Source of the DNA: CBDCUQ01 sp965222835
Lineage (GTDB): Bacteria > Pseudomonadota > Alphaproteobacteria > Rhizobiales > Hyphomicrobiaceae
Assembly (NCBI GenBank): GCA_965222835.1
Contig: CBDCUQ010000004.1
Location: forward strand, 868,001 to 932,000
Reading direction: 5' to 3'
Length of the DNA stretch: 64,000 nt
The notes under the pieces are model-generated. The model was not told where the DNA came from and searched no databases. It worked only from the letters and a program-made list of their open reading frames with translations. The position numbers were made by a program, and so were the translations under genes. Of the stretch, positions 35,074 to 43,736 are shown one piece after another (position 1 is the stretch's first letter; every line of letters starts with the position of its first letter).

Positions 35074-37593
35074 TCAAATATCGCTTGGAAGCTTTCGTTC
35101 GATGCGACTGGTTTGCTCCGAGCAGTTGCTTCCGGCGTCGAGCTTTGCTGTTCCACCCCGGTAAAGCGTAAACCAATCAGCGGTTTCGTGATCAGGAATC
35201 ACACCCACTTGGGCATCGACATAGAGTCTGCGTGTCCAGGAAAAAATAAACTTTTGCATGCGATTGAAGGTAACGTGAATCTCGACCGCTTGGCCAGGTT
35301 CGAGATCGTGGGGGATGGGTAGGTTGTCGGCTTCATAGAGTGTTTGTTCAATGTCCTGCTCTTTGACGTCTGTGTACAGTACTCTCGTGCCCGTTCCATA
35401 TTGGATTGATTTTTTGCCTTTGGGGATGTGATTTAAGATTTTCATGCCAGCAGTGACGACACACTCTGGATGATCCGCTCTTGTTGGGTACGGCACATCC
35501 GATCGCCGTGTCACGCGCACTGTAAGATATGGAGGAACTGACAAAGCGCCCTTGGCGGCTTTGGTGATCAGAAATGACGGCGGACAATAAGGTCGTTTGC
35601 CATGTCTGTTGGCCTTTTTCTTGCCGACACAACCCGGCTTTTTCGCTTGACGTTTGAGTTCGTCGGTGAATTTTTTGACGCCCGCGCGCAAGGCGTCTTC
35701 GCAAGGCCCTATACACGGAATGGGAGAGGCCTCTTCGATCTGCTTGCGGGCGAGCTCAACGGCGTAATCTGCCCCTTTGTCAACAAGTTCATTGTAGCTG
35801 GGGATGGTGGGCGGCACACCAACAGCGACCAGCCCAGCGTTTAGGGCGGTGCTCGCTGCGGTCTTGCATTCGCTTTTTGTCCCGATGGCATCGCAGACGG
35901 CGGAAAATCCGGAATATTTCATGACCACATTCACGGCGGCAGCCTTGATGTCGTCGAAGGCGTTGCCGACCCAATCCCAAGCGCTGATGGCCTTGTCGAC
36001 GGACCATTCAATAAAATCGCCGACCGATGTGATCCGTCTGCCTCCTCCGCTGTAGGGTTCGGGGCACAGCTCACTTTCGAGCGGGTAGAGCTTTTTTTCC
36101 GTCCATGTTAGCTCTCCCTTATAACCGGTGATTTTGACACATCCCCACTTATTCGGGTCCTCAAATACGGCTGGCTCAAAGCCGACAATCTGGATATCAA
36201 ACAGCGGATCGGGGTAGGTAGATTTGTCAGGCTTTGGGATGTGGACCGTATATGGGGTCTGTCCTGGCTCCCTGATGCCATAGTAGACCCCTAGCGTGTT
36301 TGTCGGCTGACCGACAACCTTGAGGGGCCGCCTGCTACCAACAGGCAGGGCGCGGACATACATATTGGGCCGGTTCGGGAGCTTGAGGCGGCCCGAGGAG
36401 CGCTTGGCCCAGAGTGTTTTGAAGTCGGGATAAAATGTGCCTGATTTGGCGCCGGATTTTCCGTAGAGCAGCGCTGATCCAAGCAGTCCATTCGGCTTCA
36501 GATCGCGATTGCTGCCGCCTTGGAAGGGTGGAAATGGCCGTTCACTCGCCTGCCACAGAACACCCGCAGCGCCGGGGACTTTTTCTACGATCCACTTTTG
36601 TGTTTTGGAATCCCCTTGAGCCAGCTCAAGGTTGCCCGTTTTGAGCAGGTTTTGATCAAAACAATCGCCCAAGCACCACAAGAGCTCTGCCCCACCCGGC
36701 ATGAACGTTGCCGGATGGGGTGGAAGGTGTGCCGTGCTCGTATCCTTTGAACCCTTTCCAGTCTCTTCCGTTATGGGACCGGGCCTGACCGTGGGTCCTT
36801 CTTTTGCACCCGGTGCTTTCGTGTCGCCTGGCCGTGCAATGGTCTCTGGCCGCTCTCCTTTGCCAACGCACGTAATTTTTTTGAAGCCTTTGCAGTTTCC
36901 ACTCTTGCAAAGACTGCCATCGCCGAAATGAAGCGTCCGCACGCCACGCATGCCAATACTTTGGTCAACCTTATACGCCGATGCTCGTTTGAAGCCCATT
37001 TCCTTGCAGAAAAGGGTTGCGGCCGGCTTCCCGCATTTCCGACCTTTGTGCTTACACCAATCGAGACGGACCCGTTTAATGTGGGGATAGCGATATGTTT
37101 TTGACCCCCGCGCGCCCGGCACAACAACCATACTTGGTGCGGGAACCAAATGTTTGCTCCCGTGACCTTCCTTTTTGCCAGCAGGCTTGGTCTCGACGTT
37201 TCTTTTCTTGTCTTGTGTCCGCGGTTCCTTCTTGGGTTTGGCTTCCCGCGGGGCCGGTTTTTTTGGTGCTCCCTTTGTACAGGTAATGGAACGGAAGCTG
37301 GAACAATTGGGCGCACGGCAGATGCGACCGTCGCCAAAAACAACTGTGGCTTGATCGCGGGCCCCGACATTGGGGTCTATTTGCCAACTCTTGGCCCGGT
37401 CATACCCTTTCTCTTTGCAATAAAGAGTCGCGGCCGGGCCACCGCATTGCCGGCCCCAGTGCTTGCACCAATCCAGCCGTACATTGTTGATTTTTGGCGT
37501 CTGAAAAGTGCGTACAGACTGGGCCGCCACCGAACTTGGCAAGAAACTGAGAAGCCCTAAGAGGAAAGCCAGGAAGAGAATACGCAAAACCAA
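35074..37593 (-). CDS. Large secreted protein with duplicated six-cysteine module, function unknown
   Basis: An 839-residue protein with a signal peptide (residues 1-24, LFLAFLLGLLSFLPSSVAAQ). Two copies of a cysteine module lie at about 38-106 and 175-243; each begins VRLDWCKH-x-GR-x-CG and continues PAATL-[YF]-CKE. Their cysteine spacing is identical: C-x6-C-x8-C-x32-C-x4-C-x7-C. A Lys/Pro-rich linker joins them and a Thr/Pro/Gly-rich linker follows. The remaining 560 residues hold further scattered cysteines and helical stretches (about 530-680, for example AVCDAIGTKSECKTAAS), and I do not recognise them. Secretion and disulfide bonding are inferred. The gene looks less G+C-rich than its neighbours. 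It lies downstream of another secreted-protein gene on the same strand. Confidence 0.8.
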   Translation of the reverse strand: MVLRILFLAFLLGLLSFLPSSVAAQSVRTFQTPKINNVRLDWCKHWGRQCGGPAATLYCKEKGYDRAKSWQIDPNVGARDQATVVFGDGRICRAPNCSSFRSITCTKGAPKKPAPREAKPKKEPRTQDKKRNVETKPAGKKEGHGSKHLVPAPSMVVVPGARGSKTYRYPHIKRVRLDWCKHKGRKCGKPAATLFCKEMGFKRASAYKVDQSIGMRGVRTLHFGDGSLCKSGNCKGFKKITCVGKGERPETIARPGDTKAPGAKEGPTVRPGPITEETGKGSKDTSTAHLPPHPATFMPGGAELLWCLGDCFDQNLLKTGNLELAQGDSKTQKWIVEKVPGAAGVLWQASERPFPPFQGGSNRDLKPNGLLGSALLYGKSGAKSGTFYPDFKTLWAKRSSGRLKLPNRPNMYVRALPVGSRRPLKVVGQPTNTLGVYYGIREPGQTPYTVHIPKPDKSTYPDPLFDIQIVGFEPAVFEDPNKWGCVKITGYKGELTWTEKKLYPLESELCPEPYSGGGRRITSVGDFIEWSVDKAISAWDWVGNAFDDIKAAAVNVVMKYSGFSAVCDAIGTKSECKTAASTALNAGLVAVGVPPTIPSYNELVDKGADYAVELARKQIEEASPIPCIGPCEDALRAGVKKFTDELKRQAKKPGCVGKKKANRHGKRPYCPPSFLITKAAKGALSVPPYLTVRVTRRSDVPYPTRADHPECVVTAGMKILNHIPKGKKSIQYGTGTRVLYTDVKEQDIEQTLYEADNLPIPHDLEPGQAVEIHVTFNRMQKFIFSWTRRLYVDAQVGVIPDHETADWFTLYRGGTAKLDAGSNCSEQTSRIERKLPSDI

Positions 37594-37795
37594 AGTTCAA
37601 GCCCTCCCACTTCGATGCGAGGATCAAGACGTACTGTCTATATCTTTGTAATTGGGAGAATTTGAGACAGGTCAAGTTCAGACGGATAAGACTCGAGAAC
37701 CTGCGTGAAGGACAAGCGTCCCCATCTCGGGTCGTGTTGGACAGCTCCGGTTCCCCGAACACTGATGATCGTGCCGCCGGAAATGCTGCCGTGCT

Positions 37796-38332
37796 TCAGC
37801 AGCTGCGCTTGCGGAACTTGGATTTCATTGATGTTGCGATGGCATTCTTTGGCCTCACGCTCATTGTCAGCGCACAGCCGGAAACCGTGGAACTCCACTG
37901 CGCTGCAATGCCCTCGCCTTTCAGAGTGCCGCTAATTCTGTAGGTCTTTGTGCCCTTAGATGAAAAAGATCCTTTGTGGCTGCCTGACGCCGCGTAGTTG
38001 CTTTCGGACCAGGTTCCCGACAAGGACCCCTTGGCCGACACATTGAAGTGCGCGGTGAGGTTTATTTTGTAGCCTTGCTGCGGATGGGTGCTGCAAATAA
38101 TCGTGCTCTTGATCTTTGAGGACTTGCCACTGCGTGTCCAAACCATCTTCGGACAATGCAGGCCCCAGCGTTCGCCATTCGTGAAGTCAACGTGGCCGCT
38201 ACCGGACCAGGTCCCGGTCAGCTGTTTTAGGAGCGCATCGACGCCTGGATCCGCAGCTGCGCCGACCGCTGACGCCAAGAGCACGGCAATCGCGGCGCTC
38301 AGGCGGAGCGCCTGACGTGAAAAGGCATTCAA
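37796..38332 (-). CDS. Hypothetical secreted protein, beta-rich
   Basis: A 178-residue protein with a signal peptide (residues 1-27, LSAAIAVLLASAVGAAAD). The mature part alternates short polar and hydrophobic stretches rich in Ser, Gly and Thr, such as LTGTWSGSGHVDFTNG and FNVSAKGSLSGTWSESNY, suggesting a small beta-barrel or sandwich. GTWSG followed by SLSGTWSE is a repeated motif. Four cysteines (in LHCPKM, IICSTH, SGCALT and the C-terminal RSC) could form two disulfides. I do not recognise the family. About 200 bases separate it from the six-cysteine protein gene downstream on the same strand. Confidence 0.65.
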   Translation of the reverse strand: MNAFSRQALRLSAAIAVLLASAVGAAADPGVDALLKQLTGTWSGSGHVDFTNGERWGLHCPKMVWTRSGKSSKIKSTIICSTHPQQGYKINLTAHFNVSAKGSLSGTWSESNYAASGSHKGSFSSKGTKTYRISGTLKGEGIAAQWSSTVSGCALTMSVRPKNAIATSMKSKFRKRSC

Positions 38333-38719
38333 AACTCTATCCCCCTAAGATCCTTCTATCTCTTCACGTCTGAAATCAAGACGACGCGTGCTTTTTCTGC
38401 AACGATTTGAGCCACTGCCACCGTGTAGACCCCACCGTCACAGAATAGTCCCAACGCTCTTTAGACCTGAATTTGCTGACCGGTCCAGTTTGAATGTCAA
38501 TCCTTGATGGTCCCCGACGCAAATTGATGGTGTTTCGGAAGGTGCGACAAGCGCGCGGCAGTCCCTCCACTAAGCTGACTTGACCGTGCGGCCTCGCCTA
38601 CGCGGCGTTCTCCCGCGATACGTGTTTTGGGGATCTTCGAAGAGCGTTGGTTGGCCGATCCAAGGTCAATTGGATCGCGTATACTGTCGTTGATACAGGT
38701 CGTTGGGAGCGCAGCAAGG
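38333..38719. other. Divergent intergenic region with a candidate operator
   Basis: A 387-base region between two divergent secreted-protein genes. CGATCCAA, a six-base spacer and TTGGATCG form a perfect 8+8 inverted repeat (38656-38677), followed two bases later by TATACT (38680-38685), which matches a -10 element well. No good -35 hexamer was found at 17 bases, so an activator or repressor may act at the inverted repeat. Confidence 0.4.
38656..38677. promoter_or_regulatory. Inverted repeat beside a -10-like TATACT
   Basis: The 8+8 repeat CGATCCAA / TTGGATCG sits where a -35 region would lie for the TATACT at 38680-38685, about 35 bases before the start codon of the following gene. This is a plausible operator; no regulator is identified. 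Confidence 0.4.
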
Positions 38720-39124
38720 ATGATTTCGGTGAAACGGTGTGCCGTTTTTTCTTCGATCGGTCTTGTTGGACTTGCGGCTGCGCGTGCTGAGGAGGCGCCG
38801 CCGGGTACGGGCACAATCAAAGAAGCGGAGGCTCGGGCGGCCGGTGCGCGTTATGGTCAGGCGGCCGGTGTTGCGCTGATCTGTCATGGCATCAAGACGA
38901 CCGGTGCGGTGGTTGTGCTCAAGGCGCGTTTTGAGGGTGAGACTGCGTCCGCCTTCGATGAAGAAGCGACCAAAGTGCTGGCGGCCTGGCGCGATTTATA
39001 CACCTGCAAAGACGCCACCGGCCCCAACGAATGCCGGCTTTCGCACGATTTCAGCTGCGGGGCTGCGATGCGCGAAATTGGACCTGCCGGGTCGGCCATG
39101 CCGGGGCTTATCGCGCCAAAGTAG
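38720..39124 (+). CDS. Hypothetical secreted protein
   Basis: A 134-residue protein from the ATG giving MISVKRCAVFSSIGLVGLAA, a signal peptide with cleavage near ARAEE. The mature part contains EARAAGARYGQAAGVALICHG and later DLYTCKDATGPNECRLSHDF and SCGAAMREIG, with four cysteines likely disulfide-bonded. An upstream start at 38627 would place 31 unrelated residues before the signal peptide. I do not recognise the family. It is on its own between two divergent regions. Confidence 0.6.
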   Translation: MISVKRCAVFSSIGLVGLAAARAEEAPPGTGTIKEAEARAAGARYGQAAGVALICHGIKTTGAVVVLKARFEGETASAFDEEATKVLAAWRDLYTCKDATGPNECRLSHDFSCGAAMREIGPAGSAMPGLIAPK

Positions 39125-39308
39125 AGGCGCCGTCTGTCTGGCCGGGGGGCGCGTTTCGGGCCCGGGCTCTGACTTGGGTCGGTTAGCGTTGGTTTTTCCG
39201 GCCGAGTCGGGCCTCGCGCCCCCATTTTGCCCTGCTCTGGCCGTTCTCGTCCCCTATTCGGAAGTTACTGGATTTTAGGGTTGGGAGCCTAACCTTATCA
39301 AAAGGTTG

Positions 39309-40907
39309 ATGGTGGCTGAGGCGGCAGACATTGCCGCTTGGGTGCCGTTTGATACCCAGGTCGAGGGGGATCGGCATTTGGTTCGCGGTTTTCAAATCGT
39401 GATTGCAGGTATTGCGGCTGCTTCTGTCGTCACTGGGGCGTGGGCGGGCGACAAGGCGCGCACGATCTCGTTTTATCACATTCATACCAAAGAAACGCTC
39501 ACCGTGACTTACAAGCGGAGCGGCAAATTCGTTCCCGAGGCCATGAAGAAGATCGACTGGTTCATGCGCGATTGGCGCAAGGACGTTTCGACAAAGATCG
39601 ATCCCAACACCATCGACATCATTTGGGAGATGCACAAGGAACTCGGCTCCAAGATGCCGGTTCATGTGATCAGCGGTCACCGTTCGAAAGGCACGAACGA
39701 TATGCTCCGGCGCACGCGTGGCGGACAGGCGCGCAGAAGCCAGCACATCACAGGTAAGGCGATCGACGTTGCGTTTCCCGATATTCCGGTCCGCCAATTG
39801 CGGTATTCGGCAATGATCCGCGAGCGTGGTGGTGTCGGTTACTATCCGACCTCTGCCATTCCCTTTGTTCATGTCGATACGGCGCGTGTGCGCCATTGGC
39901 CACGCATGGGACGCCATGAACTTGCGTTGCTGTTTCCGTCTGGACGGACCAAGCATCGCCCACCAGATGGACGGCCGATTACAAGGACTGACGCGCAACA
40001 GGCGCGCAAACGGGCCCCGAATACCGCAAAGCATGTTGCTCAATTCTTCGATGTGAGGAATGGCACAAAGCCGCCCGTGCTGATTGCCGATGCCAAAGGC
40101 TGGACGGCTTCGCCGTCAGACGTGATCAAAGCGCCGGCCCCGAAGCCCGCAAAGCGTCCGGCTAAGGCTATCGAAAAGAAGGTGGCGCTTGCGGCCGCGG
40201 CACCGGTCAAGTCCGCGCCCAAAAAGGAGGCTGCGCCGCGGCTTATTTCGGCTCCGCAACTGGCTGCAAGGCCAACGCGGCTCGCGCGTGCAATTCAGCC
40301 GGCAAAGGATGAGCGCGAGCGGCTCAACGAGCTTGTCCGGCTCGCCTCACTTGAACCGCGAGCTGTCAGGGTGCCTGCACCCGCAGTGCTACCGCCCGCC
40401 CGCGCGGCCGCGACGCCGGATCTCTTGGGTTCGCTTATCGGTGCTTTGGCGACCCGGACTCACTCTGAGCCGCAAGGCGCGCCATCGGCGGGTCAGCCCG
40501 TACCGCGGGCGCCGAACGGTTCCGTTGGTTCACAGACTTCGTCTGACCGAGATACGTCGTTGGGTTTGGCAGAGTCGTGGGATCAGGCTCCGGAGTTTGA
40601 TGAGGATCACCCCGAAGAGCTCTTCTACCGGCCGTTTCCGTTGGCGCCTTTGTTGACGAACGGGCCTTCGGCGAACGCGCCTGAGCTTCAGCGCCTCACG
40701 CATCCGGTGGTTGCCGAGACGATCGCTGTGCTCGATGATGTGGGCGAAGTGCATCCCGTAAGGTTCCGCCCCGGACTGCAGGTTGCCGAGTTGATGTGGT
40801 CCAGCGAATTTCGTGGAGAAGGGGGAAATCCGGCGGACGCTTTCGAGTCATCGAAGCCGTCACAGCCGGTGCTGGCGGAACGCCGCATCAAGACTTCCGG
40901 GAATTGA
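39309..40907 (+). CDS. DUF882 / YcbK-like peptidase (M15 family) with long C-terminal extension
   Basis: A 532-residue protein. After an N-terminal hydrophobic segment (about residues 25-45), the DUF882/Peptidase_M15-like domain spans about 50-215. Zinc-site motifs are VHVISGHRSKGTNDML, SQHITGKAIDVAFP and FVHVDTARVRHW (His, Asp, His). YcbK-type enzymes are thought to act on peptidoglycan, and related M15 enzymes are D,D-peptidases. The C-terminal 300 residues are low complexity (Ala/Pro/Lys, then Glu/Pro) and of unknown role; they may bridge to the envelope. The last 20 bases overlap the convergent oxyR gene. Confidence 0.85.
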   Translation: MVAEAADIAAWVPFDTQVEGDRHLVRGFQIVIAGIAAASVVTGAWAGDKARTISFYHIHTKETLTVTYKRSGKFVPEAMKKIDWFMRDWRKDVSTKIDPNTIDIIWEMHKELGSKMPVHVISGHRSKGTNDMLRRTRGGQARRSQHITGKAIDVAFPDIPVRQLRYSAMIRERGGVGYYPTSAIPFVHVDTARVRHWPRMGRHELALLFPSGRTKHRPPDGRPITRTDAQQARKRAPNTAKHVAQFFDVRNGTKPPVLIADAKGWTASPSDVIKAPAPKPAKRPAKAIEKKVALAAAAPVKSAPKKEAAPRLISAPQLAARPTRLARAIQPAKDERERLNELVRLASLEPRAVRVPAPAVLPPARAAATPDLLGSLIGALATRTHSEPQGAPSAGQPVPRAPNGSVGSQTSSDRDTSLGLAESWDQAPEFDEDHPEELFYRPFPLAPLLTNGPSANAPELQRLTHPVVAETIAVLDDVGEVHPVRFRPGLQVAELMWSSEFRGEGGNPADAFESSKPSQPVLAERRIKTSGN

Positions 40908-41838
40908 CGTCCGGCTGAACTTTCTGGGCATGGGTGAGTGGCCCGGCATGTGCCGCCTTAATCACGACGTCTCCTAGCGTGTCGAAATCGACCTTGCGTG
41001 GCGAGGTGGAGCGCCATACAAGTCCGATTGTGCGATACGGCTGGGGCTTGGCAAACCGGAGCACGGTGAGGTCGCGGCCGCGCTGCTCGAGCCCGAGGCT
41101 CAATTCCGGCAAGAGCGTTATACCGATACCGGCTGCGACCATCTCGACGATGGTCGAGAGGCTGGTGGTGCCAAACGTGTTGACCGAATCCACCTGCCTG
41201 AGACTGCAGTAGGCGAGCGCCTGGTCTCTGAGGCAGTGGCCCTCTTCGAGCAGAAGCAAGCGCTCGTTTTCGACCATTTCTTTGGTTGCTTTGACTTTGC
41301 CGGACAGTTTCCTGTCCTTCGGCATGGCGAGCAGGAAGTGGTCTTCGAACAGCGGCTTGCTTTCGATATCCGCGTGCTTGATCGGTAACGCAAGAAGGAG
41401 GACGTCGAGATCGCCGTCAAGGAGTTCATCAACCAACGTGACGGTTTGTGTTTCGCGGACATGCAATTCGAGATCGGGATACGTCTCGCGCAAGAGTGGA
41501 AGAAGTGGTGGCAGGATGTAAGGTGCGATGGTCGGGATCACACCGAGCCGAAGCGGACCGGTCAGAACATTGCTGGCATGTTTTGCATACGACACGAGGT
41601 CGCGAACCTCGCCCAGAATGCGGCTTGCCCGTTGGGCGAGTTCCGAGCCTTTGGTGGTCAGCTGGACGCCAGCCCGCGTACGCTCGACGAGCGTAATTCC
41701 GAGCAACTGCTCGAGCTCCTGGATCTGCATTGAAAGAGCGGGCTGGGTTACCGCACAAGCTTCAGCGGCGCGACCAAAATGTAGCTCGCGGGCGAGTGCC
41801 TCGAAGTATCGCAGCTGTTTGAGAGTCACATTTGACAT
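40888..41838 (-). CDS. oxyR: Hydrogen-peroxide-sensing LysR-type regulator OxyR
   Basis: A 316-residue LysR-type regulator. The winged helix-turn-helix is at the N-terminus (LKQLRYFEALARELHFGRAA, then ACAVTQPALSMQIQELE). The effector domain has the OxyR-specific redox pair C202 and C211 in EEGHCLRDQALAYCS, spaced like E. coli C199/C208, so disulfide sensing of H2O2 is well supported. No katG, katA or ahpC gene is adjacent. I take the ATG at 41838 (MSNVTLKQLRYF); one at 41847 would add three residues. The 3' end overlaps the convergent DUF882 gene by 20 bases. Confidence 0.92.
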   Translation of the reverse strand: MSNVTLKQLRYFEALARELHFGRAAEACAVTQPALSMQIQELEQLLGITLVERTRAGVQLTTKGSELAQRASRILGEVRDLVSYAKHASNVLTGPLRLGVIPTIAPYILPPLLPLLRETYPDLELHVRETQTVTLVDELLDGDLDVLLLALPIKHADIESKPLFEDHFLLAMPKDRKLSGKVKATKEMVENERLLLLEEGHCLRDQALAYCSLRQVDSVNTFGTTSLSTIVEMVAAGIGITLLPELSLGLEQRGRDLTVLRFAKPQPYRTIGLVWRSTSPRKVDFDTLGDVVIKAAHAGPLTHAQKVQPDVNSRKS

Positions 41839-42203
41839 TAGCAGCAATTATCACATAGCAGAAAATTTACACTAGAACTTATTGGCCGTGAATGCCAGTT
41901 CCCAAACAATTTCGTGATCGCCGAGGGCGGTGTGCCCGGAGTACGGCCAAATACGATGTGCACAGAGCTCTGCCGCGTGAATACAGGATTTCTGGGTTTA
42001 GGAGAACAAGTCTTTGTAGGGGTTTATGCCGTAAAGTATCGTTTTTTGAGCCTGCGGGGATGCCGGGAGGTCTGTGCGCTGACTGAAACACTCAATTTCG
42101 GCAGTCAAACAGACGTTCCGGCGCGGTAGGCAGCGGGCTTCGGTCGATCGCGGATTCGGATTAGCGGGCCGCTGATACTGATGAGCGCGCGGCCTCGCGC
42201 AGA
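41839..42203. other. Upstream region of oxyR
   Basis: A 365-base region between oxyR and gapR, both on the minus strand. The first 50 bases are A+T-rich and probably hold the oxyR promoter. I saw no convincing OxyR-type tetranucleotide array, no gene and no terminator hairpin. Confidence 0.3.
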
Positions 42204-42500
42204 TTATTCAGCGGCCACCATGTTCTCGACGGTTGCGGCGTCGTGGGCGGCCGTATCCAGCATGCCGAGGGCGTGGAGATACACCTCAAGCACGGTCGCT
42301 TCTTCCTGGCGCTCGACGTTGCTCTTCTTCCTAAGACGTACGACCTGACGCAGGATCTTTACATCAAATCCTAAGCCTTTGGCCTCGAGGAATTTTTCGC
42401 GGATGTCTCCCGTCAGCGCCTTCTTTTCCTCTTCCAGGCGCTCGATGCTTTCCACGATCTGGCGCAGTTGTTTCTGGGCTGAGCTTTGCAGAGTTGCCAT
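42204..42500 (-). CDS. gapR: GapR-family nucleoid-associated protein (DUF2312)
   Basis: A 98-residue protein matching DUF2312: QLRQIVESIERLEEEKKALT, then DIREKFLEAKGLGFDVKILR and QVVRLRKKSNVERQEEATVLE. In Caulobacter, GapR is an essential tetrameric protein that clamps overtwisted DNA ahead of replication and transcription and stimulates topoisomerases. Here it follows a typical GGACGAG ribosome binding site. A frame open to 42644 extends the N-terminus without family character and was not used. DUF1244, DUF1036 and pyk lie next to it, a cluster conserved in Rhizobiales. Confidence 0.93.
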   Translation of the reverse strand: MATLQSSAQKQLRQIVESIERLEEEKKALTGDIREKFLEAKGLGFDVKILRQVVRLRKKSNVERQEEATVLEVYLHALGMLDTAAHDAATVENMVAAE

Positions 42501-42708
42501 ACGCACTCGTCCTTTCGATTGACCGTTATGTTGCCGCGCGCCTGTTCGGGGGCTGAGCGGCCGCCGCCTTTTGGCGGATCTGATCGATATGGAGGCTAGT
42601 TGGCGGCTCGGCCTGGTCGCAAGACATCGTGGCTCGTGATCCAAAGGTATTTCGGCAACTCTTGCACGCGCCGAGCCCTATGAAGTCAGCGATTCGGTCC
42701 TCAACCCT

Positions 42709-43017
42709 TCAGTGATCTTTGGGGCGCGCCTGCTCGAAGGCCTGGAGCTTTTCTGCGGAGGCCTCCTTTTGATACTTGGCCTGCCAGTCCGCATAGGGCA
42801 TGTCATAGACGATCTCGCGGGCCTCATCCTTGGTCAGGTTTATGCCCTTGGTCCCAGCGGCGTCTTTGTACCAGTTCGCCAGGCAGTTGCGGCAAAAGCC
42901 GGCCAAGTTCATGAGGTCGATGTTCTGGACATCTGTGCGTTCCCGGAGATGGGCAAGGAGGCGTCTGAAGGCTGCGGCTTCCAGCTCAGTGCGGGTCTTT
43001 TCGTCGATGGCGCTCAT
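42709..43017 (-). CDS. DUF1244 family protein
   Basis: A 102-residue protein with the DUF1244 core LLAHLRERTDVQNIDLMNLA followed by GFCRNCLANWYKDAA, and further on AREIVYDMPYADWQAKY. The C-x2-C pair in FCRNC is invariant as far as I recall. Function is unknown. It lies 200 bases upstream of gapR on the same strand and divergent from DUF1036 and pyk, which is its normal setting. Confidence 0.92.
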   Translation of the reverse strand: MSAIDEKTRTELEAAAFRRLLAHLRERTDVQNIDLMNLAGFCRNCLANWYKDAAGTKGINLTKDEAREIVYDMPYADWQAKYQKEASAEKLQAFEQARPKDH

Positions 43018-43262
43018 GGTGTTTTCCCGTCCTCTCGTGGTGGGGATTATCGTGCGGGGTTGTTAGCAGACCCGGGGAGAAGGGCCTCTCTATCCAAATA
43101 CTGCCGCTTTCGTAGAAATAAAGGGTCGGTGCGGCGGAATCGGCCAGAATGTGGCTGGTAAGGCGGCGCGGAGGGGCAAGTACGCCCACTACGATGGGTC
43201 TGGACGGCATTGGCAACATGCTGCGATTGCCCGGCTTTCGGTGCCGGTTCACGATCTAATGG

Positions 43263-43736
43263 ATGGACGACGTGAGCTTCTTGATACGACAGTGGTTGGA
43301 CCTGCGGAGGCCAGTGGTCTTTACCGCCTGCGTTGCCACGGTGATTGGCTTCTCGGCTGAGGCCGCGAAAGCGGATCTGAAGCTGTGCAACGCCACGTCG
43401 AGCCGGGTGGGGGTCTCTATCGGCTATCAGGATCCCACGGGATGGGCGACGGAGGGCTGGTGGAATATCGCGGCCCAGACCTGCGAGACGCTGCTCAAGG
43501 GTGCGGTTCCAAGCCGCTTCGTCTATGTGCACGCCATCGACTATGACCGGGGCGGTGAATGGGCCGGGACGAACTTCATGTGTACCGGGGATCAGTTGTT
43601 TACGATCCGAGGGGTGGAGGATTGTCCGAAACGTGGCTACAAGCGCACCGGATTTTTTGAAGTCGACACAGGCGAAGCTCAGGAGTGGACGGTTCGGCTG
43701 ACCGATCCTGAGGGCGGGGGTGAAAAGGATCAATGA
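43263..43736 (+). CDS. DUF1036 family secreted protein
   Basis: A 157-residue protein with a signal-like hydrophobic stretch (about residues 15-35, RRPVVFTACVATVIGFSAEA) followed by the DUF1036 domain: LKLCNATSSRVGVSIGYQDP, then GWATEGWWNIAAQTCETLL and FVYVHAIDYDRGGEWAG. The cysteines in LKLCN, QTCET, FMCTG and EDCPK probably form disulfides in the periplasm. Function is unknown. Its stop overlaps the pyk start (ATGA), so translation of the two is coupled. Confidence 0.9.
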   Translation: MDDVSFLIRQWLDLRRPVVFTACVATVIGFSAEAAKADLKLCNATSSRVGVSIGYQDPTGWATEGWWNIAAQTCETLLKGAVPSRFVYVHAIDYDRGGEWAGTNFMCTGDQLFTIRGVEDCPKRGYKRTGFFEVDTGEAQEWTVRLTDPEGGGEKDQ

